Source: Micromonospora echinospora (GTDB lineage Bacteria; Actinomycetota; Actinomycetes; Mycobacteriales; Micromonosporaceae). Taken from it: a stretch of DNA of 64,000 nucleotides. The notes beneath the pieces were generated by a model that saw only the letters and a list, made by a program, of their open reading frames with translations, searched no databases and had not been told where the DNA came from. The position numbers and the translations under genes were made by a program. The stretch spans positions 3,286,001 to 3,350,000 of the forward strand of contig NZ_LT607413.1 in NCBI RefSeq assembly GCF_900091495.1, read 5' to 3'. Shown one piece after another: positions 48,449 to 56,633 of the stretch (positions are counted from its first letter, which is position 1; each line of letters opens with the position of its first letter).

Positions 48449-49209
48449 GCGGCCTGGTGTCGGCGGCCGAACTCGGGCTGGTCGGCCCCGGCCGCCCGGC
48501 CCCGGCCGAGGCGGGCCGGCGCAGCCCGGAGGAGCTGCGGGAACTGGCCACCCGGGCCGGCCGGGAGCTGGAGGGTGCGCCGGCCCTGGAGATCGCCCGC
48601 TGGGCGGCCGAGACCTTCGGTGACCGGCTCTGCGTCACCAGTTCGATGGCGGACGCCGTTCTGGCCCACCTGGTCTCCCGGGTCGCGCCCGGGATCGACG
48701 TGGTCTTCCTGGACACCGGCCTGCATTTCCCGGAGACGCTGCGGATCCGCGACGAGGTGGCCCGCACGTTGCCGGTGAACGTCCGCTCGATCCGCCCCCG
48801 GCTCACCGTGGGCCAGCAGGACGGCGAGTACGGCCCCCGCCTGTTCAACAAGTCGCCGGACGACTGCTGCCGGCTGCGCAAGGTGGAGCCGCTGGAACGG
48901 GCGCTGGGCGGCTACGACGCCTGGGCGGCCGGGCTGCGGCGGGACGAGTCGCCCACCCGGGCGAACACCCCGGTGGTCGGGTACGACGAGCGGCGCGGCA
49001 AGGTGAAGGTCAACCCCATCGCGGCCTGGACCCAGGCGGACGTGGACGCCTACGTCGCCCGGCACCGGGTGCCGGTGAACGACCTGTTCCGGCAGGGCTA
49101 CGGCTCGATCGGGTGCTGGCCGTGCACCCGGCGGACGAAGGCGGGGGAGGACCCGCGCGCCGGTCGCTGGGCGATGTTCGAGAAGACCGAGTGCGGACTG
49201 CACGTCTGA
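48445..49209 (+). CDS. cysH: Adenylylsulfate (APS) reductase
   Basis: A 254-residue enzyme that reduces adenylyl sulfate to sulfite and feeds SirA. Signatures are VTSSMADAVLAHL (PP-loop type), FLDTGLHFPETL, the 4Fe-4S ligands C141-C142 (CCRLRK) and C224-C227 (CWPC), and the catalytic C250 in ECGLH. The cysteine pairs show the APS-type (iron-sulfur) and not the PAPS-type enzyme. ATG at 48445 overlaps the previous stop. Confidence 0.95.
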   Translation: MSGLVSAAELGLVGPGRPAPAEAGRRSPEELRELATRAGRELEGAPALEIARWAAETFGDRLCVTSSMADAVLAHLVSRVAPGIDVVFLDTGLHFPETLRIRDEVARTLPVNVRSIRPRLTVGQQDGEYGPRLFNKSPDDCCRLRKVEPLERALGGYDAWAAGLRRDESPTRANTPVVGYDERRGKVKVNPIAAWTQADVDAYVARHRVPVNDLFRQGYGSIGCWPCTRRTKAGEDPRAGRWAMFEKTECGLHV

Positions 49210-49298
49210 TCCCCGGGGGAGCGGGGCGGGCGGCCCTCGCCGGTGCCCCGGCACCGGCTGCCCCGCCCGGCTGGCCGTTCGCGGATCCGGGCCCCGGG

Positions 49299-50117
49299 GT
49301 GTCGGCGCGGGCTTCCTCCGCCGGCCCGGCGACCGGTCACCGGGATCCCGCGCGGGCAGGTCGGCCCCGGGCTGTCACCGGGGTCGATCCGGTCGTCCTG
49401 GTCGCCCACGGCAGCCGGGATCCCCGTGCCGCCGTCGCGACCCGGGCGTTGGCCGAGGCGGTCGCCGCCGCGCGGCCCGGCTCGGTGGTCCTGCCGAGCT
49501 GGCTGGACCACACCGAGCCCACGCCGGTCGAGGTGCTGCGGGGACTGGCCGCCGCCGGGCACCCCCGGGCGGTGCTGGTGCCGTTGCTGTTGACCGCCGC
49601 GTACCACCGGCGGGTGGACGTTCCGGCGGCGGTGGCGGAGGCCGGGGCCGCCGGACCGCCGATGGCGGTGCGGGTGACCGACGTCCTCGGGCCGGTCGGT
49701 GAGGTGGTGGACGCCACACTTCTGGGCGGGCTGCGACAGCGGCTGGCCGAGGCGGGGGCGGACCGGTTCGACGCGTTGGTGTTGGCGGCGGCGGGGACCC
49801 GGGACGCGCGGGCCCGTGCCTCGGTGGGACGGGTGGCTGCGGCGCTCGGTGCGAGCTACGGGGTGCCCTGCCGGGTGGCGTACGCGTCGGCCGCCGCGCC
49901 GACCACCGGTACGGCGGTGGCCCGGCTGCGGGCGGCAGGGGCCAGTCGGGTGGCGGTGTCGGCGTATTTCCTGGCGCCGGGGCTGTTCCACGACGCGGTG
50001 ACGGCAGCGGCCCGGGAGGCCGGCGCGGTGGCGGTCTCCGCCCCGCTCACCGACACTGCGGACCTGGTCCGACTGGTCCTCACCCGGATCACGCCCGCCG
50101 CCTTCCCGACGGGGTGA
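49299..50117 (+). CDS. Sirohydrochlorin chelatase-like protein (CbiX)
   Basis: A protein of about 272 residues. LVAHGSRDPRA near residue 32 and the second-half counterpart (VSAYFLAPGLFHDAV) match the CbiX/SirB family, which inserts iron or cobalt into sirohydrochlorin. Siroheme is needed by the sulfite reductase of this operon, so iron insertion is the likely role. The start is uncertain: GTG at 49299 adds a low-complexity stretch, and the conserved part begins at about 49385. It follows cysH by 89 bp. Confidence 0.82.
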   Translation: MSARASSAGPATGHRDPARAGRPRAVTGVDPVVLVAHGSRDPRAAVATRALAEAVAAARPGSVVLPSWLDHTEPTPVEVLRGLAAAGHPRAVLVPLLLTAAYHRRVDVPAAVAEAGAAGPPMAVRVTDVLGPVGEVVDATLLGGLRQRLAEAGADRFDALVLAAAGTRDARARASVGRVAAALGASYGVPCRVAYASAAAPTTGTAVARLRAAGASRVAVSAYFLAPGLFHDAVTAAAREAGAVAVSAPLTDTADLVRLVLTRITPAAFPTG

Positions 50118-50199
50118 CCACGAGGTCGGCGGGTCGTCCGGTGGCCGACGCCATGGTCGGCGGGACGCGGAGCGGGGTCCACGGGCGGGTGGAAAGGAA

Positions 50200-50230
50200 A
50201 ACGCCCCGCCAGCCGGGCTGGCGGGGCGTT
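50200..50230 (-). terminator. Intrinsic terminator of whiB1
   Basis: A perfect 14-bp stem (50200-50213 with 50217-50230) with a 3-nt loop. On the minus strand it is followed by TTTCC and TTTCC runs, so it ends the whiB1 transcript 17 bases after the stop codon and also faces the chelatase gene. Confidence 0.88.
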
Positions 50231-50246
50231 CCGGTGGTGTGTGTGG

Positions 50247-50504
50247 TCAGGCGGAGTGAGCGCGCAGCACCCGGAGGCCGCCGCGGCGCTTGACGGCGCG
50301 ACGCTCCTCCTCGCTCATTCCACCCCAGACGCCGGCGTCCTGACCGGACTCCAGTGCCCACTTCAGGCACTCGTCGGTCACGGAGCACCGCCGGCAGACG
50401 GCCTTGGCCTGCTCGACCTGCAGCAGGGCCGGCCCGGACGTCCCGATCGGGAAGAACAGCTCCGGGTCCTCGTCGCGGCAGGCAGCATGGTGGCGCCAGT
50501 CCAT
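50247..50504 (-). CDS. whiB1: WhiB1 (WblE) iron-sulfur regulator
   Basis: An 85-residue WhiB protein. MDWRHHAACRDEDPELFFP is the start typical of WhiB1/WblE; ligands are C9, C37, C40 and C46; the turn is GVWGG at 58-62; and the basic end RRAVKRR binds DNA. WhiB1 is essential in mycobacteria and its 4Fe-4S cluster reacts with nitric oxide. AGGAG precedes the ATG at 50504. A 423-bp upstream region holds two CRP-like sites. Confidence 0.95.
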   Translation of the reverse strand: MDWRHHAACRDEDPELFFPIGTSGPALLQVEQAKAVCRRCSVTDECLKWALESGQDAGVWGGMSEEERRAVKRRGGLRVLRAHSA

Positions 50505-50662
50505 GGCGGCAACACTCCTCATTCTGGGTGGGTGGCAGTTCTTGCTGTTTCCGTTTTCCATATGCATCCGCAGTGCCGATGGTGACGGTTCGCGTTCATC
50601 GAATCAGCATTGCGTGAGCAGGCCGTTAGCCCTGGGGCAGTGCGGAACAGCTCAACACGTCG

Positions 50663-50693
50663 AGCATATCCACGCAATGTCCCGGTAACTCAA
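50663..50693 (-). promoter_or_regulatory. Predicted whiB1 promoter
   Basis: On the minus strand TTGAGT (50693-50688) and TATGCT (50668-50663) are 19 bases apart, slightly long. Transcription would start near 50656, with the nearer CRP-like site centred about 52 bases upstream. Confidence 0.45.
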
Positions 50694-50701
50694 GTCCGCT
50701 T

Positions 50702-50715
50702 GTGAATACTTTCAC
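50702..50715. promoter_or_regulatory. CRP-like site 1 upstream of whiB1
   Basis: GTGA-ATACTT-TCAC, preceded by T and followed by G, matches the CRP/FNR consensus TGTGA-N6-TCACA in nine of ten fixed positions. Confidence 0.7.
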
Positions 50716-50761
50716 GAACTACCGGAATGTCAAGGGTGACGCTCCGAAAAACTTCTCGGCG

Positions 50762-50775
50762 GTGAGCAAGCTCAC
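50762..50775. promoter_or_regulatory. CRP-like site 2 upstream of whiB1
   Basis: GTGA-GCAAGC-TCAC is a perfect palindrome with the same half-sites. Its centre is 60 bp from that of site 1. Confidence 0.65.
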
Positions 50776-50927
50776 GACCTGTTTGTCCGGTTTCCCGGAC
50801 CGGCTCGCCCGCACCGCCCCGTAGCCGAGGATCAATATAGTACAGTCCGCGCGACATTGCAGGCATATCCGGCACCTCGCCCTCCTGGCGCGTCGCCGTC
50901 GCGCCAACCGAGGGCAGTACCCCAGAC

Positions 50928-51875
50928 TCAGCAGATTACTCTCAGTGCGGCGGGTACGGATATGAATCTAACTTTCTCCCGCTCTCCAAGGTAGTCCCCG
51001 TCGAGTTGGAACGCCTGCGGACGGGCCGCGACCAAGGTGAACTCGGCCACGTCGTGGAGGCGGAGCACCTGTCGCCCCCGGGGGTCCGGTTGGCGGGAGA
51101 ACATCTGAGTCACCGTACGTGACGTGCTCGCCACCCTTAGCTGACGAAGCGCCATCACGTCAAGGCCAAGGTCGAATGAGGCGTCCGGGTTCGGGTTGAT
51201 CTCTCGCTCGCCGAGGTACGTCCAAGGCGCGGTGTTCTGGATGATGGCCGTTGCCAACTCGCCTTCCGACTCCTCTCCCGGACGCTCCAACCGGATCATC
51301 GGATGGCGTCGGTCGGAGCCGAGGAAGTACTGATTCACCGCAGCGCGAAGATATAGCGACGGAGTGGAAACACGACCCCGCTTCCGTGCCATTTCCACGC
51401 GATGCACGACCGCCGCGTCGAGGCCGAAGCCGGCGCAGAAGGTGAAGTAGCGATCGTCGGCGCGGCCGAGCCCGATCGTCCGGGAACGGCCCAATCGGAG
51501 CCCTTCCAGGATCATGCTGGTGCCGTCCGGCCATTCCCGGGGCAGACCCAGCGCCCGCGCGAAGACGTTCGTCGACCCACCCGGCACGGTGGCGAGCGCG
51601 GGCAGGCGGTCGGCCGACGTGCCACCGGTGACGGTCGGCGGGTCGGCGGTCATCAGTCCGTTGACCACCTCGTTGACCGTGCCGTCGCCACCGAGCGTGA
51701 CCACCAGGTCGACGCCCTCCTCGGCCGCCTCCCGGGCCAGGTCGGTGGCGTGGCCCCGGCGACGGGTGTACCGCACCGCGAGGTCCACCTCACTGCGCAG
51801 CGCGCGGACCAGTACGTCCCGGCTGCGTTCGCTCGTGGTGGTGGCCTTCGGGTTGACTACCAGGACGGCCCGCAT
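50928..51875 (-). CDS. Diacylglycerol kinase-family protein
   Basis: A 315-residue lipid kinase-like protein. VVNPKATTT at the start and LGGDGTVNEVVNG (GGDGT at 62-66) form the nucleotide-binding site, and VPGGSTNVFARALG follows. The family phosphorylates diacylglycerol, sphingosine or similar lipids. It lies upstream of whiB1 as in mycobacteria (Rv3218). It is divergent from a small membrane protein gene. Confidence 0.9.
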   Translation of the reverse strand: MRAVLVVNPKATTTSERSRDVLVRALRSEVDLAVRYTRRRGHATDLAREAAEEGVDLVVTLGGDGTVNEVVNGLMTADPPTVTGGTSADRLPALATVPGGSTNVFARALGLPREWPDGTSMILEGLRLGRSRTIGLGRADDRYFTFCAGFGLDAAVVHRVEMARKRGRVSTPSLYLRAAVNQYFLGSDRRHPMIRLERPGEESEGELATAIIQNTAPWTYLGEREINPNPDASFDLGLDVMALRQLRVASTSRTVTQMFSRQPDPRGRQVLRLHDVAEFTLVAARPQAFQLDGDYLGEREKVRFISVPAALRVIC

Positions 51876-51916
51876 GGCCGGACTGTACCGCGATCCCGCA
51901 CGGGTATCGTGTCGCC

Positions 51917-52309
51917 GTGACGATCGACTCCGACCCGGTGCCCACCACGCTGAGTTGGGCAGTCCGCCTGCTGTGGGCAGAGGCGGTCGCCCTCGGGCTG
52001 GTCGCCGCCTGGCTGGTCTACGAGAACCTCACCGCCGACGCGCTCGACCTCGCCTCGGCAGTGCTCGTCACCGTCTTCGCGGCCGGTGGCGCGCTGGCGC
52101 TCTGGGCGCTCGGCACCGCGCTGACCCGTCGCCGGGCCGGTGCCCGTGCCCCCGCGATCGTGCTCCAGCTCATGCTCCTGCCGATCGGCTGGTACATGAT
52201 CCAGGGCGGGCTGGGCTGGCTCGGGGTGCCGTTGATGGCGCTCGGCGTGGGGGTGTGCGCGCTCCTGCTCGCCCCGGCCACCACCCGGGCGCTCGGTCTG
52301 CTGGACTGA
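51917..52309 (+). CDS. Four-helix integral membrane protein
   Basis: A 130-residue protein with four hydrophobic helices (about 15-35, 45-65, 78-96 and 100-120) and no known catalytic motif. GTG at 51917. The mycobacterial gene at the same place (Rv3217c) also encodes a small membrane protein. Function unknown. Confidence 0.8.
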   Translation: MTIDSDPVPTTLSWAVRLLWAEAVALGLVAAWLVYENLTADALDLASAVLVTVFAAGGALALWALGTALTRRRAGARAPAIVLQLMLLPIGWYMIQGGLGWLGVPLMALGVGVCALLLAPATTRALGLLD

Positions 52310-52377
52310 CGCCGTCCGGCCCGCCGGGCACGCCCCACGGCGACAGCGGTCCGGTTGCGGACGGCCGTTCGGCGGCG

Positions 52378-52788
52378 TCAGTGGGTGGCGCGGCGGGTGA
52401 GCAGTGAGATGGTGGCCCGGCCGTCGGTGGCGGTCGCGGCGGCCGACGTGGTCAGCGCGGTGAGCACCTTCCAGGCGAAGGAGGACTCGGCCGGCAGCTT
52501 CGCGCCCCGGACCGTCGGCACGGTCACCTCGACGGTCAGCGCGTCCTCGGTGACCGCGAAGGAACACTCCAGCTCGGCGTCGCGGGTGGCGATCGCGAGC
52601 AGCATGGCGCAGGCCTCGTCGACCGCGATCCGCAGATCCTCGATCTCGTCGAGGGCGAACTGGAGACGCGCGGCGAGGCCGGCGGTCGCGGTCCGCAGCA
52701 CGCTGAGATAGCCGCCGTCCGCAGGCACGGTGAGGTGTACGACGTCCTCGTCGGCCGTCGTCCGCCCGGTCAGTTGAGTCACGCTCAT
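52378..52788 (-). CDS. RsbW-like anti-sigma factor
   Basis: A 136-residue HATPase-fold protein. LRIAVDEACAMLLAIA is the N-box region, but the usual N-x-x-x-H-A is changed to C-A-M-L-L, and the C-terminal ATP-binding part is short, as in the SigF anti-sigma factor UsfX/RsbW of actinobacteria. ATG at 52788. No sigma factor gene is adjacent. It lies 17 bp after the GNAT gene on the same strand. Confidence 0.8.
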   Translation of the reverse strand: MSVTQLTGRTTADEDVVHLTVPADGGYLSVLRTATAGLAARLQFALDEIEDLRIAVDEACAMLLAIATRDAELECSFAVTEDALTVEVTVPTVRGAKLPAESSFAWKVLTALTTSAAATATDGRATISLLTRRATH

Positions 52789-52805
52789 CCCCCCGGTCGC
52801 GGACT

Positions 52806-53336
52806 CTACCCGGTCGGGCCGACGGGCGCTCCGCCAGCGGTGGACGCGGCGGCGAGCCGCCGCAACGCGGCCCCCTCCAGCCGGTACGGCACCCAGTCGT
52901 CGACGGTGCGGGCGTCGATCGCCCGGTAGAACCCGGCGGCCGGGTTCCAGTCGAGCATCATCCACTCCAGTCGGCGGTAGCCCCGCTCGACGCAGCGCGC
53001 GGCGAGGGCCGCCAGCAGCAGCCGTCCCGCCCCGGTGCCCCGGGCGGCCGGACGGACGTAGAGGTCCTCAAGGTGGATGCCGTGGGTCCCCTCCCAGGTG
53101 GAGAAGGTGAGGAACCACAGGGCGAATCCGACCGGCTGCTCCGCGGCGTCGAGCGCCACGTGACCGAAGAGCGCCGGTGCCGGGCCGAACAGCGCCGCCT
53201 CCAGCTGCCCGGCGGTGAGGTGGCACCGGTCGGCGGCCCGTTCGTACTCGGCCAACTCGTGCACCATGGCGACGACGGCCGGTACGTCCGCGGGACGTAC
53301 CGGCCGGATCGCCGGTGCTACTGCGGCGAGGGTCAC
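52806..53336 (-). CDS. GNAT-family N-acetyltransferase
   Basis: A 176-residue acetyltransferase. The acetyl-CoA site is VRPAARGTGAGRLLLAALAARC, and HLEDLYVRP precedes it, as in diamine or thialysine N-acetyltransferases. GTG at 53336 overlaps the sodN stop codon (GTGA), so the two genes are translationally coupled. The substrate is unknown, and the coupling to sodN has no obvious reason. Confidence 0.87.
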   Translation of the reverse strand: MTLAAVAPAIRPVRPADVPAVVAMVHELAEYERAADRCHLTAGQLEAALFGPAPALFGHVALDAAEQPVGFALWFLTFSTWEGTHGIHLEDLYVRPAARGTGAGRLLLAALAARCVERGYRRLEWMMLDWNPAAGFYRAIDARTVDDWVPYRLEGAALRRLAAASTAGGAPVGPTG

Positions 53337-53737
53337 GCCTGCTTGGTCTCCCAGAAGATCTTGGAGATCTCGTCGATCTTCTGGAGCAGCTCGTCGGCCT
53401 TGGCCGGGTCGATGGTGCCCTTGGCGCCGTTGGCGCCGGCCAGCTTGGTGGCCTCGTTGAACAGCGTGTGCAGGTTCGGGTACTTCTCGAAGTGGGCCGG
53501 CTTGAAGTAGTCCGTCCACAGCACCCACAGGTGGTGCTTGACCAGCTCGGCGCGCTGCTCCTTGATGATCAGGGCGCGGGTGCGGAACTCCGGGTCGGTG
53601 TTCGCCTGGTACTTCTCGCAGATGGCCTTGACCGACTCGGCCTCGATCCGGGCCTGCGCCGGGTCGTAGACACCGCACGGCAGGTCGCAGTGGGCGCTTG
53701 CGGTCACGCGCGGCGTGAAGATGCGGGGAAGACGCAT
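53333..53737 (-). CDS. sodN: Nickel superoxide dismutase
   Basis: A 134-residue precursor. After cleavage behind A15 the mature protein starts with the nickel hook HCDLPCGVYDP (H16, C17, C21), which binds nickel through the new N-terminus. The rest forms the four-helix bundle (IEAESVKAICEKYQ and HHLWVLWTDYFKP). It converts superoxide to peroxide and oxygen. The maturation protease gene sodX is divergent, 84 bp away. Confidence 0.97.
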   Translation of the reverse strand: MRLPRIFTPRVTASAHCDLPCGVYDPAQARIEAESVKAICEKYQANTDPEFRTRALIIKEQRAELVKHHLWVLWTDYFKPAHFEKYPNLHTLFNEATKLAGANGAKGTIDPAKADELLQKIDEISKIFWETKQA

Positions 53738-53821
53738 CGGGATCCTCCATGAGACGTTTGCGATGATCCGAGATGACATTACTCCTGGAGTTGCTCCCCG
53801 ACGGTGCGGAGGTGAAACCCG

Positions 53822-54169
53822 GTGACCGCTGGTGGCGGCGGGTCGGCCCGGACGCGCTGGCCGCTCACCGCCGTACTGGTGACCGGGCCCTCCATGGCCC
53901 CGACGCTGCGGCACGGGGACGCCCTGCTGGTCCGGCGCGGCGGTCGCGCCATCCGTCCGGACGACATCGTGGTCGCGGTCTTCCGTAGCCGGCCGGACCT
54001 GCTGGTGGTCAAGCGCGCGGTCCGCCCGGCCGACGGCGGCTGGTGGGTACGCGGGGACAACGAGTTCGTCACCGACGACTCCCGCGTCCACGGCGTGGCC
54101 GACGTGTGGGGACGGGTGGTGGCGCGCTACTGGCCGCAGCCCCGGCGCTTCAGTAACCGACGGTTATGA
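53822..54169 (+). CDS. sodX: Nickel SOD maturation protease SodX
   Basis: A 115-residue signal-peptidase-like (S26) protease with the nucleophile Ser in GPSMAPTLRHGD and the general-base Lys in VVKRAV, followed by the WWVRGDNEFVTDDSR segment. It lacks a clear membrane helix, as is typical of SodX, which frees the N-terminal His of SodN. GTG at 53822 has GGAGG 8-9 nt upstream. Confidence 0.92.
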   Translation: MTAGGGGSARTRWPLTAVLVTGPSMAPTLRHGDALLVRRGGRAIRPDDIVVAVFRSRPDLLVVKRAVRPADGGWWVRGDNEFVTDDSRVHGVADVWGRVVARYWPQPRRFSNRRL

Positions 54170-54310
54170 CCCTACTCACATTCGAGGTTCATGCCGGACA
54201 CTATGCTCGGGCAGTGCCCGGGTGACCCCCCGCACCGCGCGCCGCCCGCTGCCGCTGACCAACGTGGCCCGGCTGGCCGGTCCATCTGCTCGACAGATCC
54301 TGGAGTCACC

Positions 54311-55489
54311 ATGTCATCGTCTTCTGTGGATCCCGCTGATCCCGTCTTCCGGCTGCACGCCGGCGGCAAGATGGCCGTCACCTCGACGGTGCCGCTGACC
54401 AGCCGGGAGGATCTCTCCCTCGCCTACACCCCGGGCGTCGCCCGGGTCTGTGAGGCCATCGCCGCCGATCCCGCCCTGGTGGACGACTACACATGGGTGT
54501 CGCACACCGTCGCGGTGGTGACCGACGGATCGGCCGTACTCGGCCTGGGCAACATCGGTCCCCGTGCCGCGATGCCGGTGATGGAGGGCAAGGCGGTGCT
54601 GTTCAAGCAGTTCGGCGGCGTGGACGCCGTGCCGATCTGCCTGGACACCCAGGACGTCGACGAGATCGTCACGGCGGTGACCGCCCTGGCCCCGTCGTTC
54701 GGTGGGATCAACCTGGAGGACATCAGCGCGCCGCGCTGCTTCGAGATCGAACGTCGCCTCGACGAGGCCCTCGGCATCCCGGTCTTCCACGACGACCAGC
54801 ACGGCACCGCCATCGTCGTGCTGGCCGCCCTACGCAACGCGGCCCGCCTGCTCAACCGCAAGCTCGGCGACCTGCGGGTCGCGGTCAGCGGTGCCGGCGC
54901 GGCCGGGATCGCGGTCACCAAGATGCTGATCGCCGGGGGCGTCAACCCGGACGAGGTGGTGGTCTGCGACTCGCGGGGCATCATCGGCCGGGACCGCGCC
55001 GACCTCACCGCGACCAAGGCCGAACTGGCCGCCATCACCAACGCCGCCGGGCGGCACGGGGACATCACCGAGGCGTTGCGTGACGCCGACGTGCTGATCG
55101 GCGTCTCCGGCGGTCAGATCCCGGAGGCCGCGGTGGCCGGGATGGCCTCCGGCGGCATCGTCTTCGCCCTGGCGAACCCCACCCCGGAGGTGCACCCGGA
55201 GGTGGCCGCCCGGCACGTCGCGGTGGTCGCCACCGGCCGCAGCGACTACCCCAACCAGATCAACAACGTGCTCGCCTTCCCCGGCGTGTTCCGGGGGGCG
55301 CTGGACGCCCGGGCCACCCGGATCACCGAGAACATGAAGGTGGCGGCGGCCGACGCGATCGCCGGGGTGGTCAGCGAGACGCTGACCGCGGACGCGATCG
55401 TGCCCTCCCCGCTCGACCCCCGCGTCGCCCCGGCCGTCGCCGAGGCCGTCGCCGAGGCGGCCCGCGTCGACGGCGTCGCCCGCGCCTGA
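54311..55489 (+). CDS. NAD(P)-dependent malic enzyme
   Basis: A 392-residue enzyme that decarboxylates malate to pyruvate. SLAYTPGVARVCEAI, GKAVLFKQFGGVDA and FHDDQHGTAIVVLAAL are malic-enzyme signatures, and VSGAGAAGIAVTKML is the cofactor-binding turn. It is the short bacterial form without a phosphotransacetylase domain. ATG at 54311. A TATGCT -10-like box lies near 54200. A terminator follows. Confidence 0.95.
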   Translation: MSSSSVDPADPVFRLHAGGKMAVTSTVPLTSREDLSLAYTPGVARVCEAIAADPALVDDYTWVSHTVAVVTDGSAVLGLGNIGPRAAMPVMEGKAVLFKQFGGVDAVPICLDTQDVDEIVTAVTALAPSFGGINLEDISAPRCFEIERRLDEALGIPVFHDDQHGTAIVVLAALRNAARLLNRKLGDLRVAVSGAGAAGIAVTKMLIAGGVNPDEVVVCDSRGIIGRDRADLTATKAELAAITNAAGRHGDITEALRDADVLIGVSGGQIPEAAVAGMASGGIVFALANPTPEVHPEVAARHVAVVATGRSDYPNQINNVLAFPGVFRGALDARATRITENMKVAAADAIAGVVSETLTADAIVPSPLDPRVAPAVAEAVAEAARVDGVARA

Positions 55490-55503
55490 ACCACCGGCAG
55501 ACC

Positions 55504-55540
55504 GGAGGGCTCCCGCTCGCTCGATGGGCGGGAGCCCTCC
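55504..55540 (+). terminator. Terminator of the malic enzyme gene
   Basis: A perfect 13-bp stem (55504-55516 with 55528-55540) and an 11-nt loop, followed by GTCTCTC. It lies 15 bases past the stop codon and also faces the DUF916-like gene. Confidence 0.8.
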
Positions 55541-55630
55541 GTCTCTCCCGACGACGACCTGGGCCGCGCCTCGGACGCCCCCTGCCCTGGGCAGGCTTGT
55601 CGGGGGGTGTCCGGGAACGCCCACGACGGA

Positions 55631-56617
55631 TCAGGTGCAGCGGCTGCGCCGGATCAGGTGCCAGGCGAGCAGCGTGCCGGCGATGGCGAGCACCGCTCCG
55701 ACGCCGACCGACAGCACGAGGCCGGTTCGTCCGGCGGGTTCCGCCGCGGTGGCCTCGACCGGTACGGGGAAGGTCAGTTTCCCCTCCGTCTCGCGTTCCA
55801 CCGTTCCACTGGTCAGCACCAGTCGGGCGGTCCACCGGCCGGGGGCGAGAGGTTCGGTCACCTCCGCGCTGACCTGGCCGGTCTGGCCCGGGAGGATCGT
55901 GACGCCGGTCGTGACGCTGAAGGGGCCGACCCTGGCCGTGCCGGACTCGCGGGACAGGGTGAGGGTTCCGTTCATGTCCAGGGCCCGCTCACCGGTGTTG
56001 TGTACCCGCGCGGTGACGACGGGCCATTCCCCGGGGCCTCGGCCGGCGGTGAGTCCGTCGATCCGGAAGTCCGTGGGCGGTTCGCCGCCGGGGCCGACGT
56101 CGAGGTAGATCCGCACGCCCACCCGGCGGATCTGGCCGATGTTGCTGCCGTCGGTCGGTGGTTTGGTGACCTGGGCGAGGAGGGCCGCGTACCGTTCGCC
56201 CCGGGACGCGGACTCCGGCACGCTGATGGTGACCTTGACGGCTCTCTTGGCGCCGGGCGGCAGGTCGATGTCGGGTACCTCGGTGCGCACCCAACTGCTC
56301 AGCTCGTTGCCGCCGCGACCGTCAAAGGCGGTGAAGACGTTCTCCCGGACGGTCGCGCCCGCCGCGTACAGCTCGATGTGCTGCCGCTCCGGGGACGAGT
56401 TCTGGATCTCGACACGGCGGTGGATGGTGGTACCCGGTTTGAGGTGGTCCACGATGTACGCCCGGGCACGGGGGTCCTTCACCCGGGCGGCCGGGATGTC
56501 CAGCATCCGGATGCTGATGGTCGGATCGTCCTCGACCCGGTGCGTGGTTCCTGGGAAGGCGGTGGCTGGCGATGCGGGCACCGCGAACGCCACGACGGCG
56601 ACGGACGCCAGCACCAC
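55631..56617 (-). CDS. DUF916-like cell-surface protein with C-terminal anchor
   Basis: A 328-residue exported protein: signal peptide (cleavage after about PATA), two immunoglobulin-like beta domains (about 40-175 and 180-290) and a C-terminal membrane helix (VLSVGVGAVLAIAGTLLAW) with a short basic tail. The first domain has GTTIHRRVEIQNSSPERQHI and ESASRGERYAALLAQV, as in DUF916 proteins that accompany WxL proteins of Gram-positive bacteria. GTG at 56617 starts 17 bp after the WxL-like gene, so both form an operon. Confidence 0.75.
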   Translation of the reverse strand: MVLASVAVVAFAVPASPATAFPGTTHRVEDDPTISIRMLDIPAARVKDPRARAYIVDHLKPGTTIHRRVEIQNSSPERQHIELYAAGATVRENVFTAFDGRGGNELSSWVRTEVPDIDLPPGAKRAVKVTISVPESASRGERYAALLAQVTKPPTDGSNIGQIRRVGVRIYLDVGPGGEPPTDFRIDGLTAGRGPGEWPVVTARVHNTGERALDMNGTLTLSRESGTARVGPFSVTTGVTILPGQTGQVSAEVTEPLAPGRWTARLVLTSGTVERETEGKLTFPVPVEATAAEPAGRTGLVLSVGVGAVLAIAGTLLAWHLIRRSRCT

Positions 56618-56633
56618 CAGCCACCGGACGCGG

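Larger units (their letters stand above)
50505..50927. other. Long regulatory region of whiB1
   Basis: No gene is apparent in these 423 bases. On the minus strand there is a likely promoter (50663-50693) and, upstream of it, two CRP-like palindromes (50702-50715 and 50762-50775). Around 50831-50845 a TATAGT/TACTAT AT-rich patch could be another promoter on either strand. The 5' leader of whiB1 would be about 150 nt. Confidence 0.6.

Noticed and set aside
50690..50875. Small minus-strand ORF between whiB1 and the DAG-kinase-like gene
   Set aside because: It has no ribosome site, overlaps the CRP-like palindromes and shows no protein-like pattern.
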